From: Mariprofundaceae bacterium
GTDB taxonomy: Bacteria > Pseudomonadota > Zetaproteobacteria > Mariprofundales > Mariprofundaceae
Length of the DNA stretch: 6,245 nt
Direction of reading: 5' to 3'
Assembly: GCA_030950865.1 (NCBI GenBank)
Contig: JAUZQR010000251.1
Location: 1-6,245 of the forward strand
Shown: piece after piece, positions 1 through 6,245 of the stretch
Numbering within the stretch: the stretch's first letter is position 1
Layout of the letters: each line of letters opens with the position of its first letter
Translations under genes and position numbers: made by a program
The notes under the pieces: model-generated
The model's database searches: none
What the model saw: the letters and a program-made list of their open reading frames with translations, nothing else
What the model was told of the DNA's origin: nothing

Positions 1-682
1 CAATGCTGCGCAGTTGGCAGCGGTAAAGGATAATGATTTAGATTCAGCTTATTTGCGACCTATGGTGTTTTATGGTTCAGAAGGTATGGGCTTGCGTGCT
101 GATAACTTGAAAACACACGCCATTGTTGCCGCTTGGAAATGGGGTGCATACATGGGTGATGACGGCATTAACAATGGCATCCGTATTCGCACCACATCAT
201 TTACCCGTCACCATGTGAACATTGCCATGTGCAAAGCCAAAGCCAATGGCAACTATATCAGCTCCATGCTGGCATTATCTGATGCTATTCGTGATGGTTA
301 TGATGAAGCATTATTTTTGGATGTGGATGGTTTTGTGTGTGAAGGCTCGGGCGAAAACTTCTTTATGGTAAGTGATGGTGTGATTTACACGCCTGAATTG
401 ACCAGTGCATTGGATGGTATTACCCGCGCAACAGTGATGCAGTTGGCTGAAGAGGCTGGTTTTACAGTCAAAGAAAAACGTATCACACGTGATGAAGTCT
501 ATACGGCTGATGAAGCATTTTTTACAGGTACTGCAGCAGAAGTTACGCCGATTCGCGAGCTTGATGGGCGCAGTATTGGCTCTGGCACACGCGGCCCCAT
601 TACCAAGCAACTACAAAGCAAATATTTTGATGTAGTGCATGGTCGTAGCCCTGAGCATGAGGACTGGCTGAGCTATATTTAA
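1..682 (+). CDS. ilvE: Branched-chain amino acid aminotransferase, 3' part (5' end outside window)
   Basis: The product is a PLP-dependent cytosolic enzyme that moves the amino group between glutamate and the keto acids of valine, leucine and isoleucine, the last step of their synthesis. About 226 residues are visible. The frame is open to the left edge (first full codon at 2), so the TTG at 14 is not a credible start. E. coli IlvE has about 309 residues, so roughly 80 are missing. Seen in the sequence: YLRP and WKWGAY near the visible start, RHHVN, the catalytic lysine in KAKANGNY (codon 239-241, aligned with E. coli Lys160), the cofactor-loop motif EGSGENFF, LDGITR, and FTGTAAEVTP with GPITK near the C-terminus. 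These are typical of the class IV aminotransferase fold, and the RHHVN/KAKANGNY version is the proteobacterial type. D-amino acid transaminase and aminodeoxychorismate lyase share the fold but lack this set. No frameshift is seen. Confidence 0.95.
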   Translation, partial: NAAQLAAVKDNDLDSAYLRPMVFYGSEGMGLRADNLKTHAIVAAWKWGAYMGDDGINNGIRIRTTSFTRHHVNIAMCKAKANGNYISSMLALSDAIRDGYDEALFLDVDGFVCEGSGENFFMVSDGVIYTPELTSALDGITRATVMQLAEEAGFTVKEKRITRDEVYTADEAFFTGTAAEVTPIRELDGRSIGSGTRGPITKQLQSKYFDVVHGRSPEHEDWLSYI

Positions 683-690
683 TTGAATTT

Positions 691-715
691 ATCTCCCTAT
701 GAGGGATAGATTTTC
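691..715 (+). terminator. Possible rho-independent terminator of ilvE
   Basis: Nine bases after the ilvE stop, ATCTCCCT (691-698) can pair with AGGGA plus GAT (702-706 and 709-711) around a three-base loop, with a two-base TA bulge. A short T-run (711-714) overlaps the outer end of the stem. Position fits a terminator; the bulge and short T-run make it a weak one. Confidence 0.4.
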
Positions 716-741
716 ATCGAACCCACGGATAACAATGCGTA

Positions 742-745
742 CTAA
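742..745. repeat. Left copy of 4-bp target-site duplication (CTAA)
   Basis: CTAA directly abuts the left terminal inverted repeat at 746. The same four bases in the same orientation abut the right end at 906-909. This is the arrangement left by a transposition event. Four bases can match by chance, so the weight comes from the position exactly at both ends. Confidence 0.55.
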
Positions 746-763
746 CCCGCATTATTCACAAAC
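746..763 (+). repeat. Left terminal inverted repeat of the MITE-like element
   Basis: This 18-bp end matches the reverse complement of 888-905 at 15 positions. The mismatches fall at repeat positions 7, 14 and 15, and the outermost six bases, CCCGCA, are identical. Similarity drops sharply just inside it (764-784). Confidence 0.65.
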
Positions 764-784
764 ACTGCCGCGCCCTTACTTGTT

Positions 785-866
785 CCTTTGTCCTCAACAA
801 ATCCCTTGTCGGTCGTCCGTAAACATGGCTACGGACTCCCTTCTCGAAATCTGTTGCAAACAAAGG
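785..866. repeat. Inner inverted repeats and central hairpin of the element
   Basis: Two inner pairs share the element's centre: CCTTTGT and CAACA on the left with TGTTG and ACAAAGG on the right, and a perfect 7-bp stem GTCCGTA/TACGGAC with an eight-base loop (822-829). If transcribed through, the RNA could fold into a long interrupted hairpin. There is no T-run after it on either strand, so it does not look like a terminator. Confidence 0.55.
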
Positions 867-887
867 CTCTGCGTAATCATCACTGCG

Positions 888-905
888 GTTCATGAATAGT
901 GCGGG
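888..905 (-). repeat. Right terminal inverted repeat of the MITE-like element
   Basis: Read on the minus strand this begins CCCGCACTATTCATGAAC, the partner of the left end at 746-763. Confidence 0.65.
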
Positions 906-909
906 CTAA
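906..909. repeat. Right copy of 4-bp target-site duplication (CTAA)
   Basis: CTAA follows the right end of the element directly and repeats the bases at 742-745 in the same orientation. Confidence 0.55.
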
Positions 910-940
910 TCCTGTTTGAAAAATAAATAGCATATGAGTG

Positions 941-969
941 GTGCATTTGGGAGAAGTTTGACCTATAAT
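941..969 (+). promoter_or_regulatory. Likely sigma-70 promoter of the membrane Fe-S protein gene
   Basis: A perfect -10 box, TATAAT, lies at 964-969. The best-placed -35 position (941-946, GTGCAT, 17-bp spacer) is poor, so the promoter may be weak or may need an activator. The expected start of transcription is about 975-978, giving a leader of some 20-25 bases before the ATG at 999. No convincing FNR-type dyad was found upstream. The MITE-like element ends 58 bases before the -10 box. Confidence 0.5.
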
Positions 970-988
970 CGATAGTGACTGTTGAGAT

Positions 989-994
989 AGGAGG
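989..994 (+). promoter_or_regulatory. Ribosome binding site that decides the start at 999
   Basis: AGGAGG is a perfect Shine-Dalgarno core and is followed after four bases by ATG (999). The longer alternative, GTG at 975, has no such site and would lie at the predicted transcription start, so the ATG is preferred. Confidence 0.75.
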
Positions 995-998
995 GAAT

Positions 999-2402
999 AT
1001 GCAAGCCCCAACTCGGCAACATTTCAATCTACTCGAATTTAAGCCTATCCGCGCACTCGTGTTGTGGTCGGGGTTTCCTTATATTTTCCAAGCCCTTTTG
1101 TTACTGCTGTTTATCGGGCTTATTGTTTTAAGTTGGAATGATTTTGCCCCCCAAAGTGTAAATGATAAACTGTATGCCAAAACCCATTTGGTCAACTTGA
1201 CTGTCTGGGGAGTATGGTGGCCATTGATGGTATGGTTGGCAGTATTCTTCGGTCGCATATGGTGTACCGTCTGCCCGCTTGAATTGGTTAACAATCTGAG
1301 TGAACGGCTGGGTCGCCGCATTGGTGTACAACAACGCAAGCTTGGTAAATGGTTGGTATCGGGCGTATTCATTCGTATGTTCTATGCAACGATCCAAATG
1401 CTCATTGCAGGTATGCATTTGCACAGGGTTCCTGCCTACACATCCATATTTCTGACATTTATGATTGCAACGGCCTTTATAACGGGTCTGTTGTTTGAAA
1501 ATAGGGCTTATTGTCGTGGTTTTTGTGCAGTCGGCTTGTTGCTCAAGGCTTATGGACGAGGCGGTATGGTTGCTGTTCGTCCTGAATCAAGCGGTGTATG
1601 TCATGATTGCGGTGAGAAATGGTGTATCAAGCATGAATACAGCCATAAACTTGATGCTCGCAGTTGCCCAACATTGTTGTCACCCACGACATTGGACAAT
1701 AATCGAGATTGCCTTGTCTGCACACAATGCATCAAGGCGTGCCAACCCAATAATATGCAATTACAGCTTCGCGCTCCTTACAGCAGTCAGGATGGACGAG
1801 AGTCTGAAGCATCTTGGCCAATGCTATTGTTTATCATGCTACTGTCAGGGTTCGTTACGCTTGAGCTATGCACAGAGTCCCCTGTAGCTAAAGGCATCTT
1901 TCTATGGCCTGTGGATGCTCTCACATCACAAATTGACATAGCAGGAATTGGTGGCTGGGTGGAAGGTGTTTGGGCATTAATCATATTTCCACTACTGCTT
2001 TGGTCGCTCCTTGGTGGCATCAACATGCTAATGAAAGGAGCAAGTAGCCTGACCGATGCATGGCGAAATATGGCTTTTTCGATAGTCATCATTATTGCTG
2101 CGGGACACATGTCGAAAGGGCTCGCTAAATTCACATCATGGGGAGGCTTTTTTCCTGACGCATTGCGTGACCCTTCAGGGCGAGAAACCGTTCAAGCCAT
2201 GACTGCCAATCCGAATCTCTTACCAGCGTCGTTACTTGCTTTTCCCACAGTAACCACTATTGCGCTGGGTTTGGTGGGTATAGCAATATTCTACGCTATT
2301 CGCGAGGCTAGATTGGCTCATGTGGATACATACAAAGCTCAAATTCCATCCATCGCCCTGCTTTCTGGATTGTTTGTTACTATTATTTTTAGTTGGTTTT
2401 AA
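999..2402 (+). CDS. Multi-pass membrane polyferredoxin-like Fe-S protein (NapH/CcoG/NosR-type cysteine layout)
   Basis: The 467-residue product is probably an inner-membrane electron carrier. Numbering from the ATG at 999, hydrophobic stretches near 28-45, 67-84, 119-139, 149-166, 274-290, 322-342, 357-370, 410-433 and 449-466 suggest about nine membrane segments. Cysteines are clustered: C89/C92 in CTVCPLE after TM2; C172/C176 in CRGFCAVG after TM4; then a soluble loop with C201, C204, C209 and C223, and a canonical CxxCxxCxxxC at C238, C241, C244 and C248. That order matches the Fer4_5 family, whose members pass electrons between quinol, ferredoxins and periplasmic reductases. Oddities: CRGFCA has alanine where a CP motif is usual, the first ferredoxin half is irregular, and a C-terminal membrane half of about 190 residues follows the clusters, including a histidine at 370 in GHMSK. 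No nap, nos or cco genes adjoin it. The family-level call is firm; partner and reaction are unknown. Confidence 0.8.
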   Translation: MQAPTRQHFNLLEFKPIRALVLWSGFPYIFQALLLLLFIGLIVLSWNDFAPQSVNDKLYAKTHLVNLTVWGVWWPLMVWLAVFFGRIWCTVCPLELVNNLSERLGRRIGVQQRKLGKWLVSGVFIRMFYATIQMLIAGMHLHRVPAYTSIFLTFMIATAFITGLLFENRAYCRGFCAVGLLLKAYGRGGMVAVRPESSGVCHDCGEKWCIKHEYSHKLDARSCPTLLSPTTLDNNRDCLVCTQCIKACQPNNMQLQLRAPYSSQDGRESEASWPMLLFIMLLSGFVTLELCTESPVAKGIFLWPVDALTSQIDIAGIGGWVEGVWALIIFPLLLWSLLGGINMLMKGASSLTDAWRNMAFSIVIIIAAGHMSKGLAKFTSWGGFFPDALRDPSGRETVQAMTANPNLLPASLLAFPTVTTIALGLVGIAIFYAIREARLAHVDTYKAQIPSIALLSGLFVTIIFSWF

Positions 2403-2404
2403 TG

Positions 2405-2439
2405 AACAATCAGTCAGAGCCCAGTGATTTTGTTTTTTT
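2405..2439 (+). terminator. Weak possible terminator after the Fe-S protein gene
   Basis: AATCA (2408-2412) can pair with TGATT (2425-2429) across a 12-base loop, followed by a T-rich run (2428-2439, broken by one A-free G). The stem is short and A+T-rich, so the call rests mostly on the T-run and its place just after the stop codon. Confidence 0.25.
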
Positions 2440-2451
2440 ACGCAGCTTAGG

Positions 2452-2490
2452 TTGAAAATGGGTATAATTTTTCTCTAAATCAGCTACAAT
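2452..2490 (+). promoter_or_regulatory. Candidate promoter region of ppsA
   Basis: A perfect TATAAT lies at 2463-2468, 63 bases before the ppsA start, but no good -35 box is seen 16-18 bp upstream. TTGAAA at 2452-2457 could serve as a -35 box for a weak -10 (CTAAAT, 2475-2480), and TACAAT occurs at 2485-2490. The region is clearly promoter-like, but which hexamers are used cannot be decided. Confidence 0.4.
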
Positions 2491-2531
2491 ATAAGTGGTG
2501 TTTACCTTTAAATTTTCTAAAGGGGTTCAGC

Positions 2532-4949
2532 ATGAAATATATTCGCTTTTTTAATGAACTAGACCTTTCCGACGTGCCGATGGTGGGCGGTAAAAATGCA
2601 TCATTGGGTGAGATGTATCAGCAATTAAGTGGTAAAGGTATTAAAGTTCCGAACGGTTTTGCGACCACAGCCGAAGGTTATTGGCATTTCCTTGAATATA
2701 ATCATTTAAAAGGTGAGATTGCTTCTACGTTGCAAGATCTTAATATCCATGATGTGAAAGCATTGGCTAGGTGCGGCGCAAAGATTCGAGACCTTTTATC
2801 CCATGCTCAAATGCCACCTGATTTAGAGAAGGAAATGATTGCTGCTTATGCTCAGTTGGCGGATGAATATGGAAAAGAAAACCTTTCTGTCGCGGTGCGA
2901 AGCTCTGCCACGGCTGAGGATTTGCCAGATGCATCCTTTGCAGGTCAGCAGGATACTTACCTTAATGTTCGTGGTGCAGCGCAGCTTATTGACTGCATCA
3001 AACGTGTATATGCATCCCTTTTTACCAATCGCGCTATTTCATATCGTGTGGATAAAGGCTTTGATCATATGAAGGTCGCTTTATCTGCTGGGGTTCAGAA
3101 GATGGTGCGAAGTGATTTGGCCTCAGCGGGTGTGATGTTTTCCATTGATACTGAAACAGGTTTTAAAGATGCAGTATTTATTACGGGGGCTTATGGGCTG
3201 GGTGAAAATGTTGTGCAAGGTGCGGTAAGTCCTGATGAGGCTTATGTATTCAAACCCACATTGAAAGAAGGTTATAAGCCTGTACTTAGTCGTCATTTGG
3301 GTGATAAAAACATCAAAATGGTGTATTCTGATTCTTTGAAGAACCCAACCAAAAATGTACCTGTGCCTTTAGATGAGCAGCAACAATATTGCGTAACAAA
3401 CAATGAGTTGGTCACCTTGGCGCAATATGCCGTCACCATTGAAGAACATTATTCAGCACTGGCAGGCAAGAATCAGCCTATGGATATTGAGTGGGCAAAA
3501 GATGGTCAATCGGGAGATTTGTTTATTGTACAAGCGCGTCCTGAGACTGTGCATGCTAGGCAGGATAAAAATAGCATTGAAAGTTATAAGCTTGAAGAGA
3601 CTGGCAATATTCTGGTTGAAGGGAAAAGTGTTGGGCAAAAAATCGCGATAGGTGTTGCACGCGTGATTAAGGATGCTTCTCAAATCCATGAGTTAGAGCC
3701 AGGTGAAGTGCTTATTACTGATATGACGGATCCTGATTGGGAACCTATTATGAAAATTGCATCGGCCATTGTGACCAATCGAGGTGGAAGGACATGCCAT
3801 GCCGCTATTATTTCCCGTGAACTTGGGCTGGCGGCTATTGTGGGCACTGGCTCTGCCACATCATCGATTCAAAGTGGGCAAATGGTTACGGTGTCATGTG
3901 CAGAGGGCGAGGTTGGCTATGTATATGAAGGCGCACTACCCTTTAGCAATGAGCACTTAGAGCTGGGCGAGATTGAGCGACCAAATACAAAAATGATGAT
4001 GAATCTGGCAAGTCCCGATAGTGCTTTTGCTTTTAGTGCGATTCCCAATGATGGGGTTGGTCTTGCGAGACTTGAGTTTATTATTAACAATTCTATTGGT
4101 ATTCATCCCAATGCCTTATTGCATTTTGATCAATTAAAAGACGATACAGTGAAAGCGGAAATCCTTCGTCGAACCATGGCATATGATTCCCCTGTAGATT
4201 TTTATGTGCAAAAGTTGGCAGAAGGCGTGTCTATGATTGCCGCAGCATTTTATCCCAAAAAAGTTATTTTTCGCATGTCTGATTTTAAATCCAATGAATA
4301 TGCTAACCTGCTTGGAGGACGTGAATTCGAGCCAGTTGAAGATAATCCTATGATTGGTTTTAGAGGCGCATCACGTTATTACTCTGATGCTTTTAAGGAA
4401 GCCTTTGCACTTGAATGTCAGGCGATGCGCATTGCCCGTGAAGCAAAAGGATTAAAGAACATACGCTTGATGATTCCTTTTACCCGCACTCCCGATGAAG
4501 GCAAAAAAGTATTGGTTGAAATGGAACGCCATGGGCTGAAACGTGGCGAAGAAGGGCTAGAGATTTATATGATGTGTGAAATTCCAGCCAATGTAATTGC
4601 TGCCGATGCTTTTCTTGATGTGTTTGATGGATTCTCGATTGGTTCAAATGACTTAACTCAATTGGTTTTGGGTGTTGACCGAGATTCTGAACTGGTAGCT
4701 CATATTTTTGATGAACGGCAACAGCCAGTATTGGATATGTTGAAAATGGCTATTATAGCATGCAAGAAACGTGGTAAATATATTGGAATTTGCGGGCAAG
4801 CCCCTTCGGATTACCCAGAAATGGCTGAATTCTTAGTGCGTGAAGGCATTGAGTCGATGTCTTTAAATCCCGACTGCTTGCTTGCTACAACCATACATGT
4901 GTTAGAGGTAGAAAAGTCCTTTCAAAGCAAGGCTCAAACAAAGCATTAG
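2532..4949 (+). CDS. ppsA: Phosphoenolpyruvate synthase (pyruvate, water dikinase)
   Basis: The cytosolic enzyme converts pyruvate, ATP and water to PEP, AMP and phosphate, the entry to gluconeogenesis from pyruvate or lactate. Its 805 residues compare with 792 in E. coli. The N-terminal ATP-grasp domain (about 15-340) shows GGKNASLGEM with Lys21, VRSSATAEDLP at 122-132 and DIEWAKDG near 318. The swivelling phosphohistidine domain (about 365-465) has GGRTCHAAIISRELG, with the phospho-carrier His423. The C-terminal PEP/pyruvate barrel (about 490-795) has Arg513 in LARLEF, FRMSDFKSNEY, GFRGASRYY, GSNDLTQLVLG and the catalytic Cys754 in GICGQ. Thr421, two residues before the histidine, matches the threonine phosphorylated by the PpsR/DUF299 regulator in E. 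coli, so similar control is possible. AAGGGG (2520-2525) lies six bases before the ATG. The stop overlaps that of ldhA on the other strand. PPDK is excluded by domain size and the PpsA-type motifs. Confidence 0.97.
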   Translation: MKYIRFFNELDLSDVPMVGGKNASLGEMYQQLSGKGIKVPNGFATTAEGYWHFLEYNHLKGEIASTLQDLNIHDVKALARCGAKIRDLLSHAQMPPDLEKEMIAAYAQLADEYGKENLSVAVRSSATAEDLPDASFAGQQDTYLNVRGAAQLIDCIKRVYASLFTNRAISYRVDKGFDHMKVALSAGVQKMVRSDLASAGVMFSIDTETGFKDAVFITGAYGLGENVVQGAVSPDEAYVFKPTLKEGYKPVLSRHLGDKNIKMVYSDSLKNPTKNVPVPLDEQQQYCVTNNELVTLAQYAVTIEEHYSALAGKNQPMDIEWAKDGQSGDLFIVQARPETVHARQDKNSIESYKLEETGNILVEGKSVGQKIAIGVARVIKDASQIHELEPGEVLITDMTDPDWEPIMKIASAIVTNRGGRTCHAAIISRELGLAAIVGTGSATSSIQSGQMVTVSCAEGEVGYVYEGALPFSNEHLELGEIERPNTKMMMNLASPDSAFAFSAIPNDGVGLARLEFIINNSIGIHPNALLHFDQLKDDTVKAEILRRTMAYDSPVDFYVQKLAEGVSMIAAAFYPKKVIFRMSDFKSNEYANLLGGREFEPVEDNPMIGFRGASRYYSDAFKEAFALECQAMRIAREAKGLKNIRLMIPFTRTPDEGKKVLVEMERHGLKRGEEGLEIYMMCEIPANVIAADAFLDVFDGFSIGSNDLTQLVLGVDRDSELVAHIFDERQQPVLDMLKMAIIACKKRGKYIGICGQAPSDYPEMAEFLVREGIESMSLNPDCLLATTIHVLEVEKSFQSKAQTKH

Positions 4950-5956
4950 CCTGCGATAGCTTGATCCAAGTGTAAGGTATTTTGCAAAGGCTTTTTGTCA
5001 CCATAACAGGCGATATTTTCCAGTGTGGTATGAGCAATATTCACCAGCGCTTCTTCAGTAAAGAAGCCTTGATGCCCTGTGACCAATACATTGGGGAATG
5101 TTAAAAGTCGTTCAAAGACATCATCACGGATAATTGTCTCGGATAAATCATGGAAGAATAAATCACCCTCTTGCTCATAAACATCCAACCCTAAGTGTGA
5201 TATTTTACCTGACTTTAAGCCTTTGATGGCTTCACTGGCATCAACAATAGCACCGCGACTGGTATTGATAATCATCACGCCATCTTTCATGAGTGCTAAG
5301 GATTCTTCATTAATAAGATGAAATGTCTCAGGTGTTAGCGGGCAATGGAATGAAATAATATCAACCTGTGCTAACAGTTTATTTAGGGGGAGGTATTGCA
5401 CGCCATTTTTTTTCAGTGCTTCATTTTCAAAGGTATCAAAAGCGAGCACTTTGCAGCCAAAACCTTGCAGGATATTGGCAACAATAGATCCAATGCGCCC
5501 TGTTCCGATAATACCCACCGTTTTCCCATGCATATCAAAACCAGTAAGCCCTTGTAAAGAAAAGTTGCCATCTCGAACACGAGAGTAAGCACGATGAATT
5601 TTACGGTTCAATGAAAGCATCAAGGCAATGGTATGTTCAGCAACAGCATAAGGGGAGTAGGATGGAACGCGAACAACATGAATGCCTAACTTGTCAGCGG
5701 TTCGTAAATCAACATTGTTATAACCCGCACAACGAAGGGCAATCATGGGCACACCAATAGCCTTGAGTGCTTCGATGGTGATTTCACTCAAATCATCATT
5801 TACAAAGGCACACACTGCATCTGAACCTCTTGCGAGCTCCACAGTTTTTGGTTCCAAGCGAGCCTCATGAAATATAAGCTGATGCCCAAAATTTTCATTG
5901 GCAGCAATAAAATATTTTTTATCATAAGGCTGGGAGCTGTAGATGGTAACTTTCAT
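4946..5956 (-). CDS. ldhA: Fermentative D-lactate dehydrogenase
   Basis: The cytosolic NAD-dependent enzyme reduces pyruvate to D-lactate and reoxidises NADH. The 336 residues align along the whole length with E. coli LdhA (329). Seen: YDKKYF near the N-terminus; FVNDD at 51-55; LRCAGYNNVD at 74-83; the LNRKIHRAY helix; the nucleotide-binding GTGRIG at 151-156; HCPLTPE at 204-210; and the catalytic set Arg234 (NTSRGA), Glu263 (DVYEQE) and His295 (TGHQGF). The GDLFFHD stretch after Glu263 is typical of D-lactate dehydrogenase rather than glycerate or phosphoglycerate dehydrogenases. The ATG is preceded by AGGA (5963-5966 on the plus strand) at six bases. The gene follows the htpX-like gene by 41 bases and may be read with it. 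It converges on ppsA, the opposite direction of flux at the pyruvate node. Other 2-hydroxyacid dehydrogenases are a remote alternative. Confidence 0.95.
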   Translation of the reverse strand: MKVTIYSSQPYDKKYFIAANENFGHQLIFHEARLEPKTVELARGSDAVCAFVNDDLSEITIEALKAIGVPMIALRCAGYNNVDLRTADKLGIHVVRVPSYSPYAVAEHTIALMLSLNRKIHRAYSRVRDGNFSLQGLTGFDMHGKTVGIIGTGRIGSIVANILQGFGCKVLAFDTFENEALKKNGVQYLPLNKLLAQVDIISFHCPLTPETFHLINEESLALMKDGVMIINTSRGAIVDASEAIKGLKSGKISHLGLDVYEQEGDLFFHDLSETIIRDDVFERLLTFPNVLVTGHQGFFTEEALVNIAHTTLENIACYGDKKPLQNTLHLDQAIAG

Positions 5957-5969
5957 TGTGATTCCTAAA

Positions 5970-5998
5970 GTGTTGTGTGATGTTTTATAAGCGCGCTT
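5970..5998 (-). promoter_or_regulatory. Short htpX-ldhA gap with a palindrome and possible -10 box
   Basis: On the minus strand, a perfect 10-bp palindrome AAGCGCGCTT (5989-5998) touches the upstream gene's stop codon and runs into TATAAA. That could be a -10 box for ldhA, but the matching -35 position is poor. The palindrome could be an operator; it is too tight to make a good hairpin loop. Confidence 0.25.
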
Positions 5999-6245
5999 TA
6001 TCTGCGAGCTTGTAGTGCCGCAACCCGTGCTTCAATAGGGGGGTGCGTGGCAAACAATCCTGTTAATTTGCTATGAGCAGCATAAATTTTCATGGTTGCT
6101 AGCGCAGTATCTTCTTCTGGCGCATTGATATATGCCTCTGATTGATTGCTCAGGTACTCAATTTTACGTAGCGCTGAAATCATCGCATCAGCACCCACAG
6201 CATCAGCGGCATAAGCATCTGCACCAAACTCACGGCGACGCGAGA
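5998..6245 (-). CDS. htpX: HtpX-type M48 zinc metalloprotease, C-terminal part (5' end outside window)
   Basis: HtpX proteins are inner-membrane proteases that degrade damaged or misfolded membrane proteins. Only the last 82 or so residues are visible, and the frame is open to the right edge. The visible part starts SRRREFGADAYAADAV, matching the E. coli HtpX stretch SRHREFHADAGSAKLV; the glutamate of RREF (codon 6229-6231) is the expected third zinc ligand. Then come MISALRKIE, and LFATHPPIEARVAALQ at the C-terminus, matching the LFMTHPPLDKRIEALR ending of the family. The HEXXH motif and membrane segments would lie upstream of the window and cannot be checked. The GTG at 6196-6198 is an internal codon, not a start. 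Other M48 proteases share the RExxAD motif, so the exact subfamily is less certain than the fold. The stop lies 41 bases before ldhA. Confidence 0.85.
   Translation of the reverse strand, partial: SRRREFGADAYAADAVGADAMISALRKIEYLSNQSEAYINAPEEDTALATMKIYAAHSKLTGLFATHPPIEARVAALQARR

Larger units (their letters stand above)
746..905. mobile_element. MITE-like non-autonomous element, 160 bp
   Basis: The element begins CCCGCATTATTCACAAAC and ends in a sequence whose reverse complement is CCCGCACTATTCATGAAC, matching at 15 of 18 positions. It is flanked by direct CTAA repeats. Inside, CCTTTGT-NNN-CAACA (785-799) faces its complement at 852-866, matching at 12 of 15 positions, and GTCCGTA (815-821) faces TACGGAC (830-836). 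All three paired blocks have the same centre, 825.5, so the element is one interrupted palindrome without indels. No believable transposase gene fits in 160 bp, so mobility would need a transposase supplied from elsewhere. Terminal repeats plus a 4-bp duplication would suit several insertion-sequence families, including IS1380-like ones, but I cannot assign it. An internally deleted IS relic is the main alternative. Confidence 0.65.

Noticed and set aside
311..610. A 99-codon minus-strand frame opposite ilvE
   Set aside because: It is antisense to a strongly conserved coding region and shows no domain or ribosome binding site.
699..899. A 66-codon open frame on the + strand between ilvE and the Fe-S gene
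   Set aside because: It lies almost wholly inside the palindromic element, has no ribosome binding site, and its translation shows no recognisable domain.
957..972. A possible FNR-like site (TTGAC-N4-AATCG) near the promoter at 964
   Set aside because: The right half does not match ATCAA, and the site would overlap the -10 box rather than sit where an activator binds.
975..998. GTG at 975 as the start of the Fe-S protein, adding eight residues
   Set aside because: It has no Shine-Dalgarno site and lies at the predicted transcription start, while ATG at 999 follows AGGAGG.
1079..1424. Two overlapping minus-strand frames opposite the Fe-S protein gene
   Set aside because: Both are antisense shadows of the transmembrane and cysteine-rich coding sequence.
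1495..1887. A 130-codon + strand frame inside the Fe-S protein gene
   Set aside because: It overlaps a well-supported gene in another frame and has no family motif; it is a coding shadow.

Overview
The window carries five protein genes in a compact bacterial layout. Three lie on the + strand: the 3' part of ilvE, an unnamed membrane iron-sulphur protein, and ppsA. Two lie on the - strand: ldhA and the 3' part of an htpX-like protease gene. The DNA is moderately A+T-rich. The proteins look like those of Gram-negative bacteria: IlvE, PpsA, LdhA and the HtpX tail all align by eye with the Escherichia coli families, so I infer a proteobacterium. Genus and class cannot be set from this window.

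Left part (1-998). The ilvE reading frame enters from outside the window and stops at 682, followed by a small hairpin and T-run that may be its terminator. Positions 742-909 hold the most unusual object here: a 160-bp element (746-905) with imperfect terminal inverted repeats. It is flanked by a 4-bp direct repeat (CTAA) and built as an interrupted palindrome with all its paired blocks centred on one point. It has the form of a MITE, a small non-autonomous transposon. It sits about 60 bp upstream of a perfect TATAAT box that probably starts transcription of the next gene.

Middle (999-4949). The gene at 999-2402 encodes a multi-pass membrane protein with several cysteine pairs and a ferredoxin-like CxxCxxCxxxC motif, related in layout to the NapH/CcoG/NosR polyferredoxins. 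It has no recognisable partner genes here, so its electron donor and acceptor are unknown. After 129 bases comes ppsA, a full-length phosphoenolpyruvate synthase with its catalytic residues intact.

Right part (4946-6245). ldhA (fermentative D-lactate dehydrogenase) converges on ppsA, and the two genes share four bases at their stop codons. Upstream of ldhA on the same strand, 41 bases away, is the C-terminal part of an HtpX-type M48 metalloprotease.

Taken together, ppsA and ldhA both act on pyruvate: one drives it up to PEP for gluconeogenesis, the other reduces it to D-lactate. Their tail-to-tail overlap could allow transcriptional interference between them, though this is inference. I see no RNA gene, CRISPR array, phage gene or complete insertion sequence.
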